The translations under genes were made by a program, and so were the position numbers. From the NCBI GenBank assembly GCA_951217055.1, contig OX578276.1, forward strand, positions 38,898,205-38,962,204: a DNA stretch of 64,000 bases, in the 5' to 3' direction. The notes beneath the pieces are model-generated. The model did not search any database and was not told the DNA's origin. It saw only the letters and a list, made by a program, of their open reading frames with translations. This DNA comes from Gerris lacustris (Eukaryota > Arthropoda > Insecta > Hemiptera > Gerridae). Of this stretch, positions 11,509 to 23,252 are shown one piece after another. Position 1 is the stretch's first letter; every line of letters begins with the position of its first letter.

Positions 11509-12059
11509 ATTCCAATTAATATCCTCGATACAAGAACAGTTTCATTTTTTTTTAAAAATATTTATAAGCTTTCAGTAAACGAGACAGTGCATTTTAAATA
11601 TAAAAAAGAAAATATAACATACTTTGACATTTAAAGCAGATCAAGTGCTCGGTTACTACTAAAAAATCATGACCTTTTTCCACGATTTAAGTCGTTTAAT
11701 ATTGCAAAATACGATCGATGTCTGTGAATTCTCCATTGAAGGGTTCTAACCTTGTAAAATATTGACTGTAGCATCTGTCAAATATGGACAGTCCCACTGA
11801 TACATCAGCTAGTAAATAATTTCCTTTATACCTTCTTTACAACATTGGGTATAGATATAGACTTAAGATATACTCTTGCTTAAGGGTCAATGAAATAGAG
11901 GGTTGAAATATAGCTATCTTACAAACTGCTTTAATATTGAATCAAAAGGTAAGGGAACTGCATCTAAAAAACTGACATTTAGGCAACCTGATTTTTTCAT
12001 GTGTTGCCTGACGGTTTTAAGGAATTTTAAAGGCCACGAATGGCTCTTGTACGGGCTAA

Positions 12060-12123
12060 GGCTAGGCGCACACTAGGGGCAAAACAGTTTACAGACTATT
12101 TTGCCCCCATTGTGCGCCTAGCC
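12060..12123. mobile_element. 64-bp hairpin MITE
   Basis: Two ~26-bp arms, starting GGCTAGGCGCACA and ending TGTGCGCCTAGCC, surround about 12 bases. Flanking TAA occurs at 12057-12059 and 12124-12126, a TWA duplication as in PIF/Harbinger elements. It is among the smallest layouts that still shows both terminal repeats and target duplication. Confidence 0.75.
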
Positions 12124-12284
12124 TAACTGATAATTGATGTCAGTTTTTAAACTCTAGTATACTCTTAAAAACTGCCCCCACCCCCCGTAATTATTACATA
12201 ACTTGGATCCACAATACATTTAAAAAGAAGCGAACACAGTCATGACAGATGCATTTGCATTGTCTGTAATTATTTGCTTACATA

Positions 12285-13010
12285 ATTAAATACATTGAAT
12301 TGGAGTAAGTACATTAGATCGGCCAGGGTTAGGCCAAGAATTTAGAAAAGGAATAATTAAATAAGTGACTTGAATTAAATTTGGTTGAGGATACACTTAA
12401 TCAGCCCAATTACTGGCTGGACCCGGATATTTGCCGACGGACCCTAACTTAAACCAATGTATCAGTCTGATTGCCGCTGGGCCTGGATTTTTGCCGACAG
12501 ACCCTAACTCAAACCAATGTATCAGTCTGATTGCCGCTGGGCCTGGATTTTTGCCGACAGACCCTAACTCAAACCAATGTATCAGTCTGATTGCCGCTGG
12601 GCCTGGATTTTTGCCGACAGACCCTAACTCAAACCAATGTATCAGTCTGATTGCCGCTGGGCCTGGATTTTTGCCGACAGACCCTAACTCAAACCAATGT
12701 ATCAGTCTGATTGCCGCTGGGCCTGGATTTTTGCCGATGGAATTTATTAAATTGAATTTAATTAGGATGCTGAAACTAAATTGGTCCTATTGCCAACTCG
12801 GCCAGGATTTTTGCTGATGGAATTAAATGCATTGAATTGAATTAGAATGCGTACACTAACTCCGATTTCCTGTTAGGCCCGGACTTTACCGATGGAAGTA
12901 TTAATACATATTAAGAATTGAAATATGTACACTATTGCCGGCTGGACCTTGTTATTTGCTGATGCAATTAAATACAGTGAATTGAATAAGGTTGCGTACA
13001 CTAGACGGCT
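12285..13010 (+). repeat. Decayed satellite with a perfect 60-bp inner array
   Basis: Diverged units of very roughly 100 bp share GGCC-GGA-TTTGC-GATGGAATTAAAT-like blocks and ATTGAATTG. Within them 12421-12740 is five near-identical 60-bp copies plus a partial sixth. Because 60 is divisible by three, a frame at 12431-12817 stays open and encodes a 20-residue repeat (TDPNSNQCISLIAAGPGFLP). I take this as a by-product, since the older units are not open. Confidence 0.85.
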
Positions 13011-13680
13011 TAGAACTTAAAACCTTTTAATACTAAATACATAGTAATGCTAAATTTAAATCCAAAAACTCATAAAAGCATTTAAAAAAAAAAATCGATT
13101 TTAAATTTTAGATTTAACTGCCAAACAAATGGTTTATTCTGTTATAAAAAAGGCAATTAATTTCTTAGAGAATTCATAGTGAGAAATTGTGTTTTTTATA
13201 GAAATTCGACACTCCTAAGTTTTCCGAACCCAAGTTTTTAGCTTGAGTAACATTTTTTTGCATTGATCACAAGTAATTTAAAACCAAAAAGTTTTATAAA
13301 GTTTAACAGTCTCTAAGTAAATTTTATATGTGTGGCAATTTGTTGGGTGTTATCTGATATAATATTTATTTTAGTTCTAAATATAAGGTTAAAAATTTAA
13401 ATAAGTAAGCTGAATGGAGGGAGACATTACGATAATTTGCTATAAGATCTGCGTTTTGATTATTAACCGATGATGATGATGTCATATTACATGGTTTTGC
13501 CTTATTTAATTATGAAAAGTAATAAAATGTACAATTAATATGACACATAGCTTCCTCACGTCCAAAAACTAAATGACTGTTGAAATGAGTGTACAATAAA
13601 CTATGTATGATGGTTAAAAATAAGTATAATTTATTTTTGGTATGTACGCAGAAGGTTGAAATAAATTATCTATGGCCTAT
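13010..13680. other. No gene seen
   Basis: AT-rich. A short family F end (GACACATAGCTTCCTCACGT) lies at 13541-13562, and a copy of the shared module is at 13693-13728. Confidence 0.4.
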
Positions 13681-14078
13681 CTTTGACATACCACCAAAAT
13701 TTCATAAATTATAGGATAAGTAGTTATTAAATTTTGGGCATTCGCAAAAGAAATTTGGCCGGTTGACTGAATGACAAACACCTGATGTATAAAACATAAT
13801 GTGGTTGTAGAAAATTTGAATGATATAAAAATGTCTTTCATAGTGATAACAATAATTCCGTTACTGGTAGCTCAGTATTCGTTAGTTTATTCCAACATCA
13901 TGATAAATCATACAAGAGCCATTTTGTAAATATGGAGAAGGGGGTTTATCACAATATATTGTCTTCAGGAAAGAATACTACAAACAACCGCAATACAAAT
14001 ATCTTAGGGTTTTGTTGATCCGATATGGTTCCTTCTAAATAGTGCTGAGGATTTTTAATTAAAAATAAATATTAATTT

Positions 14079-14320
14079 TGCTTCCGAGCGTACCGAATGT
14101 AACGGAAGCTATGTGATCGTTCGTTCTGAAGAACGAAAAAATGTTATATCTCCGATTTCAAAAATTCCAGGACAGACATCCGATTCAGACATCAGGGAAC
14201 ATTTTTGGTCCCGTGTCTGTCTGTCGCTCAATTTTTGCGAACCACCATATCTTAATAACTATTCGACCGATTTTAATGACATTTTGTTAGTAGGTCATAA
14301 TTAGCCCATTGTTGGTCCCA
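14079..14320 (+). repeat. Family A repeat copy (A4)
   Basis: Starts TGCTTCCGAGCGTACCGAA and ends its hairpin with TAACGGAAGC. It continues through GATTTCAAAAATTCCA and ATCAGGGAACATTTTTGG to CCCGTGTCTGTCTGTCG. The frame at 14113-14304 is internal and not a gene. Confidence 0.65.
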
Positions 14321-14559
14321 TATATGTTTCAACCTTCTGCGCTTATTTGTTTATCTTCCACATGCTCACAAACATACATTTATTTACAGCTATATCTTAA
14401 AAAGTAATCATCATGATTTTTATGGTTTGTCGGAAGTAGCAGATAGCACCTGCCTAATTTCAACCATCTGCGCACTTTAAATCGTGCTAAATTAATGTAC
14501 TATAAAGCTATGTACTATAAAGCCTCATGGCTAACTGACTCACTGACTGTCATTAATGT

Positions 14560-15290
14560 TTACCTACTTCCAGAAGAGCTAGAGACTTGCGGTTTGCGCC
14601 ATTCGGCCACCTATGACGCGGCCTCTTTCCCCCTCCGCTATCCGAGTGTCACGGATAGTCCCTTTCTCCGTAGCTGGTGGAGATGTCACTCCCAGCGCCG
14701 GCTTTTACATATCCGCCGTTCAGCTGTCATGTTCGGCCTGAACCCCTTTGATGCATATAGCTGGTTGGGCTGTCACCTTTCGGCTCTCTTTCTTTACCCG
14801 GCCACGTCCTGGCTGTCACAGGAACAGGAGGTCATTTATTTTTTCTTTGGTAGGCTGTCACTGCCAGACATTTCCCCTTTATTCCCGGTAGCCACTGTGC
14901 GGTGGTCACGTACAGTCGTTCCACACCATCCTTCATTTATCCTACCACTGACAGGGCTCCACTGTCAGTCGTCCTTGTATTCCGCCGGTGGGGTTGTCAC
15001 CTCCGGCCACTAGGATCAAGATAGAGTGATGTTTTGTGCTTTGTTTCAGATGGCCCGTGAGATCGACGCCGGTAGATGCGTCGCCGACTCAGTGTCGTGG
15101 CGAGTTTGTCTCTTCTCGCGTCAAAGAGAGACTGGTGACCGTGTAAGTGTTTACTCTTAAGTTTCAGCCCCCCCCCCCTTGCCTCCGGGACTGGTCGGGG
15201 CACTGACAGGAGCTCGCGATCCCCCGGTTGTGCGCCCCGTGGCCACTAGGGTCCCGGGCGCCGGTGTCAAACTGATCTAAAATGGCATTT
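14560..15290. other. GC-rich island with recurring TGTCAC motif
   Basis: Clearly richer in G+C than its surroundings, with sharp borders on both sides. TGTCAC or a one-base variant occurs at 14647, 14684, 14725, 14771, 14814, 14856, 14904, 14963 and 14995, mostly 37-48 bp apart. GGCCACTAGG(A/G)TC occurs twice (15005 and 15240 area). A 172-codon frame (14495-15013) crosses most of it but resembles nothing. It could be the 5' region of a retroelement, a decayed tandem array, or part of a gene. Confidence 0.5.
15050..15142 (+). CDS. Candidate small exon (unrecognised product)
   Basis: Ninety-three bases (31 codons, open throughout) starting ATGGCCCGTGAG directly after a good acceptor-like TTTGTTTCAG and ending directly before GTAAGT. 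The coordinates, length and splice borders fit an initiating or internal exon in phase 0. It lies in the GC-rich island. No downstream partner exon is recognised: the next acceptor-like TTTCAG is only about 25 bases past the donor, too close for an intron. The peptide matches no family I know, so it may be chance. Confidence 0.25.
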
Positions 15291-15299
15291 AACATGTCA

Positions 15300-16100
15300 G
15301 ATCACACGCCACTATACTTTGGTTGTCACTCGGCCTTCGAGAACCAAAGATTATTAACATCTGCTTTGAGTTATAAACATAAATGACAATAAACTACAAG
15401 GACAAAGACAGTTGTTAGAAAACATTGAACGGAATTGAAAATGGAATGTGTTTATAGTTTGCTTTGTTCTTTCCAATCCTTAATACTCTTAGAGGCTTGC
15501 AGCATGTTCTTCTAAATACGACCGGAAAAACAAATAGCTGAGCTGAAGAAACATTCTAACAGATTTAGTTAAAAACCCTTTTCCAGTGACGTTACCTGAC
15601 ATTCAAAGCCTTCTCAGACCTAATACTCACAAAGACTATTTCTACTTTTCTAGTAATCCTTAGCACCAATTTGGATCTTAACCAAAATGGTATTTTTTTA
15701 CTTCTACACAGTAAGAGACATAGCATTAGAATTGAATAAAAGTATTCCACTTTTTACTTTCTCTGTAAGAAATAGATATGCAGAAATAAAGTACTTTAAA
15801 AGCCCGAGTCCGAAAATTATAATAGAGGAGTTACAAAACCCCTGCAACTAAAAAATTAAAATTTAAAGAAAGCCTCTCTTTTTGTTGTTGTTAATCAGTG
15901 CACGGATCAATATAGAAGGAGGAGTGTAATCCAGCACTCCACTATATTGTGATTTTTCCCCTTGCTTTCCGTATTACCCTATATAAAATTCCCAAACTGT
16001 AGAATGACATCCAATAGCAGTTCTGAACAATCATTATTACTCCTTTGCGTTTTAAAGAAAACAAGAAAAAGGAGGAAGTAAGTAGACCAAATAAATTAAA
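15300..16100. other. No gene seen
   Basis: AT-rich, with no open frame or recognised repeat. Confidence 0.4.
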
Positions 16101-16709
16101 ATAATTTCAAGATAAAAAGAACTTTTTAAATTTTCTGTTGAATGGTATATAATGTTGATAGTATAATTGTTATTGTTATATAATATATAATGTTAGTGAA
16201 AAAAAAAATAGTTCCGAATTTATTTACTTCTTATAAATGACAACCATCTAGAGAGCTGATCTTATACCTATAAAAGGACAAATCTTTGTACAACGGATTT
16301 CCCCAACACCAAATCTAAAGCGTGCCATCGATATATTTGAAATAATATAAGTAATATAATCGATATTTCCTGTTTTTGCTGTCATTCAATGTTTATCTAT
16401 CACAAATTTGAGACACGTCAAAATGAAGATTGCGTAAATATGGGATATGGCAAAACAAATAAAATAACTTGCGGATTTTTTCCGAACTAACTTTCCGTAC
16501 AGCAAAATTTGCTGAAAACCAATTAAATTCTGCTGAAAGATGGCTAAAAGTATTAAAATAATGCATTGTCATCGTGTTCTGAGCTATGCTAAAAGTTTCA
16601 AATGTCTAGCTATTCGGGAAGTTATTTAGAAATCGATTGCCAGATTTGTACCGGACAAACAAACAAACAAACAAACAAGTATGCAAGCTAATAAAAACGT
16701 AGTAAAATA
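16101..16709 (+). mobile_element. Family E element, left end damaged
   Basis: It matches the family E copies at 49389-50021, 61997-62298 and 62675-63826. Shared blocks are GCGGATTTTTTCCGAACTAA, GCTGAAAGATGGCTAAAAGT, CAAATGTCTAGCTATTCGGG and the end TAAAAACGTAGTA. The left inverted end (TACTACGTTTTTA) is lost here. (CAAA)n precedes the right end. Non-coding. Confidence 0.7.
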
Positions 16710-16739
16710 GACTAGTTTGATTTGTCCCTTCTTCTAATC

Positions 16740-17165
16740 TTCGTTTTTTGTGTGGGTCGATTAAGGGTAACGATAAAGAAATTTAACTACGTTTCTGATA
16801 ATATTTAACGTTCTGATAATATTTCTGAACACATTTCTGATAATATTTAAAAAAGTAGAAAAGATTTTTGACCACGTAGTGGTTCCATCACATCTATCGT
16901 CATCACTCCGTTAGCAAATAAAAACTAAAAAACTAGGACAACATAGGGAAATTAACAAATTAACTTGTAACATGGTAAGAATTTGACTAGAAGTCGTCCA
17001 CTACGTGGTCAAAAATCTTGTCTACTTTTTTAAATATTATGAGAAAAGTCTTACGATAAGGTATGAATATGCCCCGGAGAGGGATGAATATAGCCATTTT
17101 CAAAATTCAACGTAGTTGAATTTCTTTATCGGTACCCTTAATCGACCCACACATAAAACGTAAAT
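16740..17165. mobile_element. Penelope-derived inverted-repeat remnant without ORF
   Basis: Two inverted arms start near 16745 and end near 17161 (GTGTGGGTCGATTAAGG and its complement). Inside are ACCACGTAGTGGTTCC and GAATATGCCCCGGAGAGG. The same arm sequences flank the GIY-YIG open frame at 38860-40340, so this is a sibling that has lost the coding part. The CTGATAATATTT motif is repeated three times in the left arm. Confidence 0.65.
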
Positions 17166-17269
17166 TAAAAAAGAGGAGAATCCGCAACAAACTGAAATCT
17201 AAAAAAAATTCGAACTGAAGTGTATAAATAGTTTCGTTTGACGAAATTCTCAACCTTGTAGCACTAAAG

Positions 17270-17620
17270 ATTAGTCCACATCGTGACTCAAAGTTGCGCG
17301 TGTTTGTAGCGGGGCTGCTGCGATTCAGTGCCACGACATGTACCTGTGTCACCGGAGTGACTTGCGGATCTACGTGACACAAGATTTTGAGTGTAAGCTT
17401 ACTAGTAGATCACCTCGGGACTCAAGTTGGGGGCTGCTGCAATTCAGAGCCACAACTTGTCCCGTGTGAATGGAGCGTATTGTGGGTCTCCACAATAAGT
17501 CCACACTGGGACTCTGTGTTTCGCGTCTTTGTTGCGAGGATGAATCGCAGCAGCACCTATTCAGCCCCTCAACAAAGACCGCAAGATTGAGTCCAGATGC
17601 GGACTAAGCTTAAGCAGATC
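17270..17620. repeat. GC-rich block of direct and inverted repeats
   Basis: GTCCACA...GACTC followed by GCTGCTGC(G/A)ATTCAG occurs at about 17274-17330 and, diverged, at 17398-17450. A third module (17498-17615) carries the same words in inverted orientation: GAATCGCAGCAGC at 17541, and a stem GTCTTTGTTG near 17526 facing CAACAAAGAC near 17570. The short frames on both strands do not look real. Confidence 0.6.
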
Positions 17621-18089
17621 AATAAACAGGTCAAGTGTGTGCTAGTGAGCACACAGCGAGGGTCCGTAGGCAACCCTTTATAGTTTAAGTAGTACCCTAT
17701 TGATGGTGTTTTTTAAAATGCTAAAAAGCTTACTTTGAACTATCCTATGGGTCTGATATTCTCAAAAGACATAAACAAACTTCTGATAAAGTATTTTTTG
17801 ACACTGAACCGGACTACAACCATATAAATACATCGAAAAGACCATAGTTATAAAAAAAACTAATTTTGTCAATCAAAAATAAAGTAATATTTTTTCTTAA
17901 TAGTTATTTAGTCAGTCATTTTTATTCTAAAACAACATAAGGGAGTAACAATCTAAAGAAGTACCGGAAAGGCTTGCAGTTTCTAATCTTTCTTGTCCAT
18001 CTGCCATATTTTTCGACTGAACATGATATTACCCGCCACGTGTGCCCGCGTTCAATTTACCCAAGAAAATGCAATCCGACGTAGTATAG

Positions 18090-18322
18090 CGTCTCAGCGG
18101 GCAAAGCGGACAGTCCGCTTCCTGTTTGCCGAGCATTTAGAAGAAAGAAAATTCTTCTTGGCAAGACAGGTTCTAGATTGGAACCCTCAGGGATCTCGCA
18201 AACTAGGATCAGCCATGGATCCTGCAAAGGAAACCGTAGACAGGGAGACACGTAGGCGTAGGAGGTGGAACCAGTTTAAGAAGGTTGCCCAAGATAAAGA
18301 GTCGTTGGGTATCATGAAATGA
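18090..18322 (+). pseudogene. C-terminal fragment of an RTE-like non-LTR reverse transcriptase
   Basis: The end of the open frame (17993-18322) has the pattern found after the RT domain of RTE-type and related ORFs: LDWNPQGSRKLG, a stretch normally rich in G-R-P-x-x-T-W, then DRETRRRRRWNQFKKVAQDK. The usual GRP-x-x-TW core is degraded, so it is inactive. A short 3' UTR follows with the palindrome CGACTTAAGTCG and GTAAGTAAGT-like ends, as in the simple-repeat tails of RTE-like elements. The upstream catalytic part is absent. Confidence 0.65.
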
Positions 18323-19159
18323 CCTTAGGATCCACCTAATGAATTAACACGACTTAAGTCGAGTAAGTAAGTCATGTTGGCAGGAATATAACATGCTGAT
18401 TTTTATTCTTGGATTAGTCAATATCAAATTCATAAGTGCTTAATTTAGTTCATCAATGGAATTATAAATGTTGCTCTTAATGTATCATTTATTCACTGTT
18501 TAAAAAGCAATTTTTTACTTTAAAAAAATCTAATTCCATAAATATAATACAAAACCAAGCGACTTCAAGTTCTGTCATAAAAATTGTAAATGCTTGATGT
18601 CATACTTAAGTTTATTTTGTAGGTTCTTTCGGTAGATTTCCTGGGGTTCGTCTTCTTCAAAGTTTATATTTTTTTATTAAAAAAAATGCTGGATTTATAG
18701 TGTCTCCTTTCTACCCGCGCTCGCCAAAATGTCCGTTAGTTATAAGAAAACTTTTTTCCCGTCTAGATTGTCACAGTGAATTAACTTTGAAAAACTTGTA
18801 TATTTCTATGAAAAGTAGAGGAATAAATCAAATGCTAAGTTAAACAATGTCACTTGATGTGACAGGGGTATCTACTTCACTACAAGATTTACAATTACCC
18901 CTCTTTTAGGGTTGAAAAAGTTAGGGACTTGAATTATTTCACGTCGAATTTTAAACTCGTTGAAAATAGTTGATCAAGTCATTCCCCTTTTATATTTTAT
19001 TTGATCAATATGGACACAACTAACTCGTTATTAACAAACGTGCTTCTTAGGGTTTTGACGCGATTGTTATATAGGTTCTTGGTTTGACTCCTGACTATGA
19101 ACTTACTTGGCGACCTGCTCTCAAGCATTGTCTTATAAATGGTAGATACGTAAGTGAAG

Positions 19160-19776
19160 TGGCGTATATCGAGTTGTGAATGCCAATACTAAATATCTTG
19201 GTGTTATAGTAGATAAGCACTTGCGTTGGAACCATCATATGTCATATATCTCATCAGTAAACGTAAGAAAATAATCCATAAATTTGTCCAACTGAGATCG
19301 ATATTGCAGAAAGACTGACTCATAACAGTGTTTAATTCATTGCTTTAATCAGTACTGGAGTACGGACTTGTGGTCTGGGGCGGCATCGCCTCCACTCTGC
19401 TACAGCCCCTTGTGATGCTTCACAAAAAATAATTAAAATTTGTTTAAGAAAACAGGGTCGGTTTTCGACTGAACTGCTTTACAACGAGTTCGGAGTACTA
19501 AATATAAATCAGCTTCATAAACAAAATTTATTGAAGTTTGTTCACAAACATCAGATGGAGTTTATACCTGAGAAGGAGCCTGCTTACATGACGCGTGTCC
19601 AAGTAGGTAAGCTTCTTTACGAACCCTGTTTCTCCACAAGACTGGGAGCAAGTCATGCTTACTTCTTAGGTCCACGTCTGTTTAATCAGCTTCCTCATAA
19701 CACCTCTCAACAGCCAATCTTTAGTAGATTTAGGTCATCGATTAATAAATATATCAGGTCCAATAAGCTCATGTGA
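19160..19776 (+). pseudogene. CR1/Jockey-like reverse transcriptase, C-terminal part
   Basis: Fragments in shifting frames read in the expected order. NTKYLGVIVDKHLRWNHHM (from about 19177) is the late RT motif K-Y-L-G-x-x-x-D. YGLVVWGGIA (about 19355-19385) is the thumb-region Y-G-x-x-x-W-G. The last 82 codons (19531-19776) include a GPRLFNQLP motif and end IRSNKLM-stop. Frameshifts and stops make it inactive. A T/A-rich 3' UTR runs to about 19920. It is 5'-truncated, as usual for such elements. Confidence 0.75.
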
Positions 19777-19929
19777 ATTCCATAATCTACTCTTTCTACT
19801 TTCTACTGAATTTTATACTCTATTCTACTATATTTTTTATACTCTATTTCTCCATAGTCTATTATTTTTGTGTGAACACGCACATTTGTAGCGAAAATAA
19901 AATTTCTTTTAATTAATTTAATCTTAATA

Positions 19930-21180
19930 TTTGTGTACATTACTAAGAGCAAGCCATTCCTCGACACGAGGGTTACTCATCGAGGAATGTGCTCAATATA
20001 ACAATGAAACATTTATTTTATTTTTGTATGAACTTCATTGGCAGAAAAAATGAAAATGTAATTTTGTTTGTATATGTAATTTTGTTAGTTTACTATAGAG
20101 CAACAATAAAGAAATTTATTAATATTATTATTTTAATTATAGGTTACCGACAGCCTGTATCGTCCACTTCATATAGTGGTGGTTAGATTAGACTGTAAGA
20201 AGGCATACGTCCACGGCACAGCTTGTTGTGCCACTTACTTACGTAATTCCTACCACTCTAAAAAGTCTAACAGATCGCTACCCGCTTACTACCCTTCTAA
20301 CTACTAACGGAATCTTATTACAACCGTGAAATCAATAAAACTAATAAACTCTTCACAAAAATATGATAATTGGATTCACTATATAGTTACAAAATGGACT
20401 GACAACAAAACGTTTATAAACAAAACGTGACACCTCGTGCGTTGCCGGTCTAGTCCACCGTGTTCCGGACAAGTACAATCAATGAAAGAAGAAAAAAAAA
20501 AATAATAAAAATAAAGCAACAAACTGCGACAACTATGGTAGCACGATTCGGGTTAAATAATGGTTTTAAAAGAACAAGAAAATGGCTGGGAACAGAGCCT
20601 CTGATACCCTATTACAGAAACACATAAATTAACCATTAATCATTTTATTTTTTTATTATATCAAATAGAAAAAAAAGTAAAAATTATTATAACAACTTTG
20701 AAACGATTAATTCGGACACAAGGAACGTTAAAATATATCGTTATTTATGTATAATAAAAAAAAGATAACAAAGAGGTAAGAAAAAAAAAAAAAAAAAAAA
20801 AAATCAGATCGGTTAGTCGAATATTTAAATACCTGAATTAACAATAAAGGTCATTGTTTCAAAGCATTCTAGATGAGAAAATAAAATTTTTAAAAAGTCA
20901 CTAGAGGAAAAAATGTAATAAAATGATATTCTTGTCTTTCTTTTTCGAGTGAGGGAGTAAAATCAGGGATCAAAAAGATTATAAGTCCGGGGACGTATAA
21001 ACACATTTAAAGGCACCCTAAGGGCTAAAAGAGGCTACCTTCATAATAAATTGTATGAACTAGATATTCAAAATGACACTGGGACGAAATGATAACCCTG
21101 TGTGACCCCTTTATACTAAAATAAAAACAAAACCCAAAAAATGAGGTTAAAGGAAAAAGTTACTTAGTTTTATTTTATCA
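19930..21180. other. No gene seen
   Basis: AT-rich. A 24-base A-run lies at 20780-20803 without a recognisable retroelement next to it. Confidence 0.4.
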
Positions 21181-21184
21181 TCCT

Positions 21185-21187
<3 letters not shown>

Positions 21188-21255
<68 letters not shown>
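21188..21255. repeat. (AT)n microsatellite
   Basis: About 34 uninterrupted dinucleotide units. Confidence 0.95.
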
Positions 21256-21257
<2 letters not shown>

Positions 21258-21259
21258 TC

Positions 21260-22555
21260 ATAGATATATAAAAGAAATCATGAGAGAAATGTTACATTTG
21301 AAATATTATTTTCTTTAGTGTAATATATAATTATAAAGAGTTACTTTATATAAAGCTATGTGTATCTCTGTATATATTTAAAAAAAAAAAATAATACCAA
21401 AAAAGGGTTCTTTTGATTTTTATTTATACGAATATAAATAATTTTTTGTTTTAAACTATTAAACTGACCGAAAATATGTACATAAACATTAAATTTTTAC
21501 CTAAAAGAGTTATTAGAGTGCGATGAGTAGTCGACGACAAGAGCCCTTATAATCTCTCTATTCTGTCTGCCCGTTTGTATGTCTGTCTGTCTCACCCTCC
21601 TAATTCTTTTGATATGTTAAATATAAAAACACTTAAACTTTTGTAAAACCTCAAAAATTCGTAGTTTTGGGTAATGAAAAAGTTTTCGATTCACGATATC
21701 AAATTCTATTTATATCGTTGGAAAGCTCTCAAAATTCTCTAATTTAGTTTTTGGAGCCTTCAAAAATCAGACTTTATTGTAGTCCCCTTAGAATAAGAGA
21801 AAAATGTATTTGACTGCTGACTACAGTGATCATCATGACTGAGACCAAGAGTGATCAACGGTTGAGTTTGCTGGGACTTGTAGCAAGAATGTTTGATCAA
21901 AAAGCTATAAGGACACTTTTGCTGGAAACGTTTTGCCGGGCAGTCTAGAAGAAGAAAAAGAACGAAGCATTGGCAAAGGCAGGTCAAGGTATCTCAAGGC
22001 AGGTCAAGGTAACAGACAAGAGTATGGTTTGACGTAAGTAATTAAGTTTATTAAAATGAATCTGCCATTTAGAGAGTCACATAGACAAAACCACGAACGT
22101 CTATCAATGGATGAAAGGTCACATGAGTAATAAACATATAATTAGGTATAATAAGGTAGATATTTGAAAATGGGTGCTAAAGGTTATTATTAAAAAAGGA
22201 TCAGCTGAGGACATCTAAACTTCATTAAAATCGGATTACTTGATGCGTAGGGTTCCGCGGGTCGTCTTATAAGGTAATCCTAAATTAAATGGAATACAAA
22301 AATTGCTGCTACTTCCATATGTTGATATTTATAATATCGTTTGAGCAATCAGGATTTAGCCAAGCAAATTGCCCGATAAAGGATTCCAGTGTTTATGAAT
22401 GAAAAGCCGCTAATATAATTTTCCTGGAAGCGATAATTTCTTTCCATTGTTTTTACAATAACCCTCTCTTTTTTTTTAACGAATTGTAAACCCTTTTGAA
22501 AAGGGTTTCACTTAGGATAAAAAATATATTGAAATTGAAAATGTATCAAACATCG
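21260..22555. other. No gene seen
   Basis: AT-rich with scattered repeat fragments: a GTCTGTCTGTCTCACC stretch near 21580 and a shared-module copy at 22215-22245. Confidence 0.4.
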
Positions 22556-22559
22556 CTGC

Positions 22560-22632
<73 letters not shown>
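22560..22632. repeat. (TA)n microsatellite
   Basis: About 36 uninterrupted TA units following CTGCG. Confidence 0.95.
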
Positions 22633-22635
<3 letters not shown>

Positions 22636-23252
22636 CAAATTAAGGCGTTTTTTCATTCTTTATTTTATAAAATTGGACGGGATAATCTGACACTAGGTAA
22701 AGAATTTAAATAATATAAATATTTATTTTTATTTTAAATTTAAATTACTTTTAAAGGTTTCAAAGTCAAGAGAAAAAAATATGAAGAAAGTAACAATAAA
22801 GTATTTTTAGAATCGCAGTTTTTAGAAGAAAATAAAATTATAGTTAAAAATAGACATTTTTAGATGTTAAAATTTATATAATTATTTACATTTAACAAAA
22901 AAAAAAAAAAAATGCCTTTGATAAAATCTTTTTTAATGGATCACTTGTGAGTCTTACAACATTTTTTATTATTTGATTTTTAATTTATTTTTATAAAACA
23001 AAACCAATTTATTTATTTAAAAAAACTTTATATTTAAATAAAACATCTATAAATTCTTTCTAATAAGTCTCTTTGTAAATGATAAAGTTTAAAAAAGATT
23101 TGCAAAGGCTAAAAATTCGATTTTAGATTTTATCAGACAAGATTCCATACCTTGACACGAGTGCATCGGCTATCTGTTTTTCCTTCTATTTCACAAGTGT
23201 AAATCAATGTTCTAAGTTTTATTTTTATACCACGGAGTTCAATCTTTTAATT

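Noticed and set aside
12431..12817. 128-codon open frame encoding a 20-residue repeat
   Set aside because: It is open only because a 60-bp tandem unit is a multiple of three; the older diverged units are not open and there is no start context.
14495..15013. 172-codon gene in the GC-rich island
   Set aside because: No domain, repeated TGTCAC words across it, and GC-rich DNA gives long frames by chance; kept only as a description of the island.
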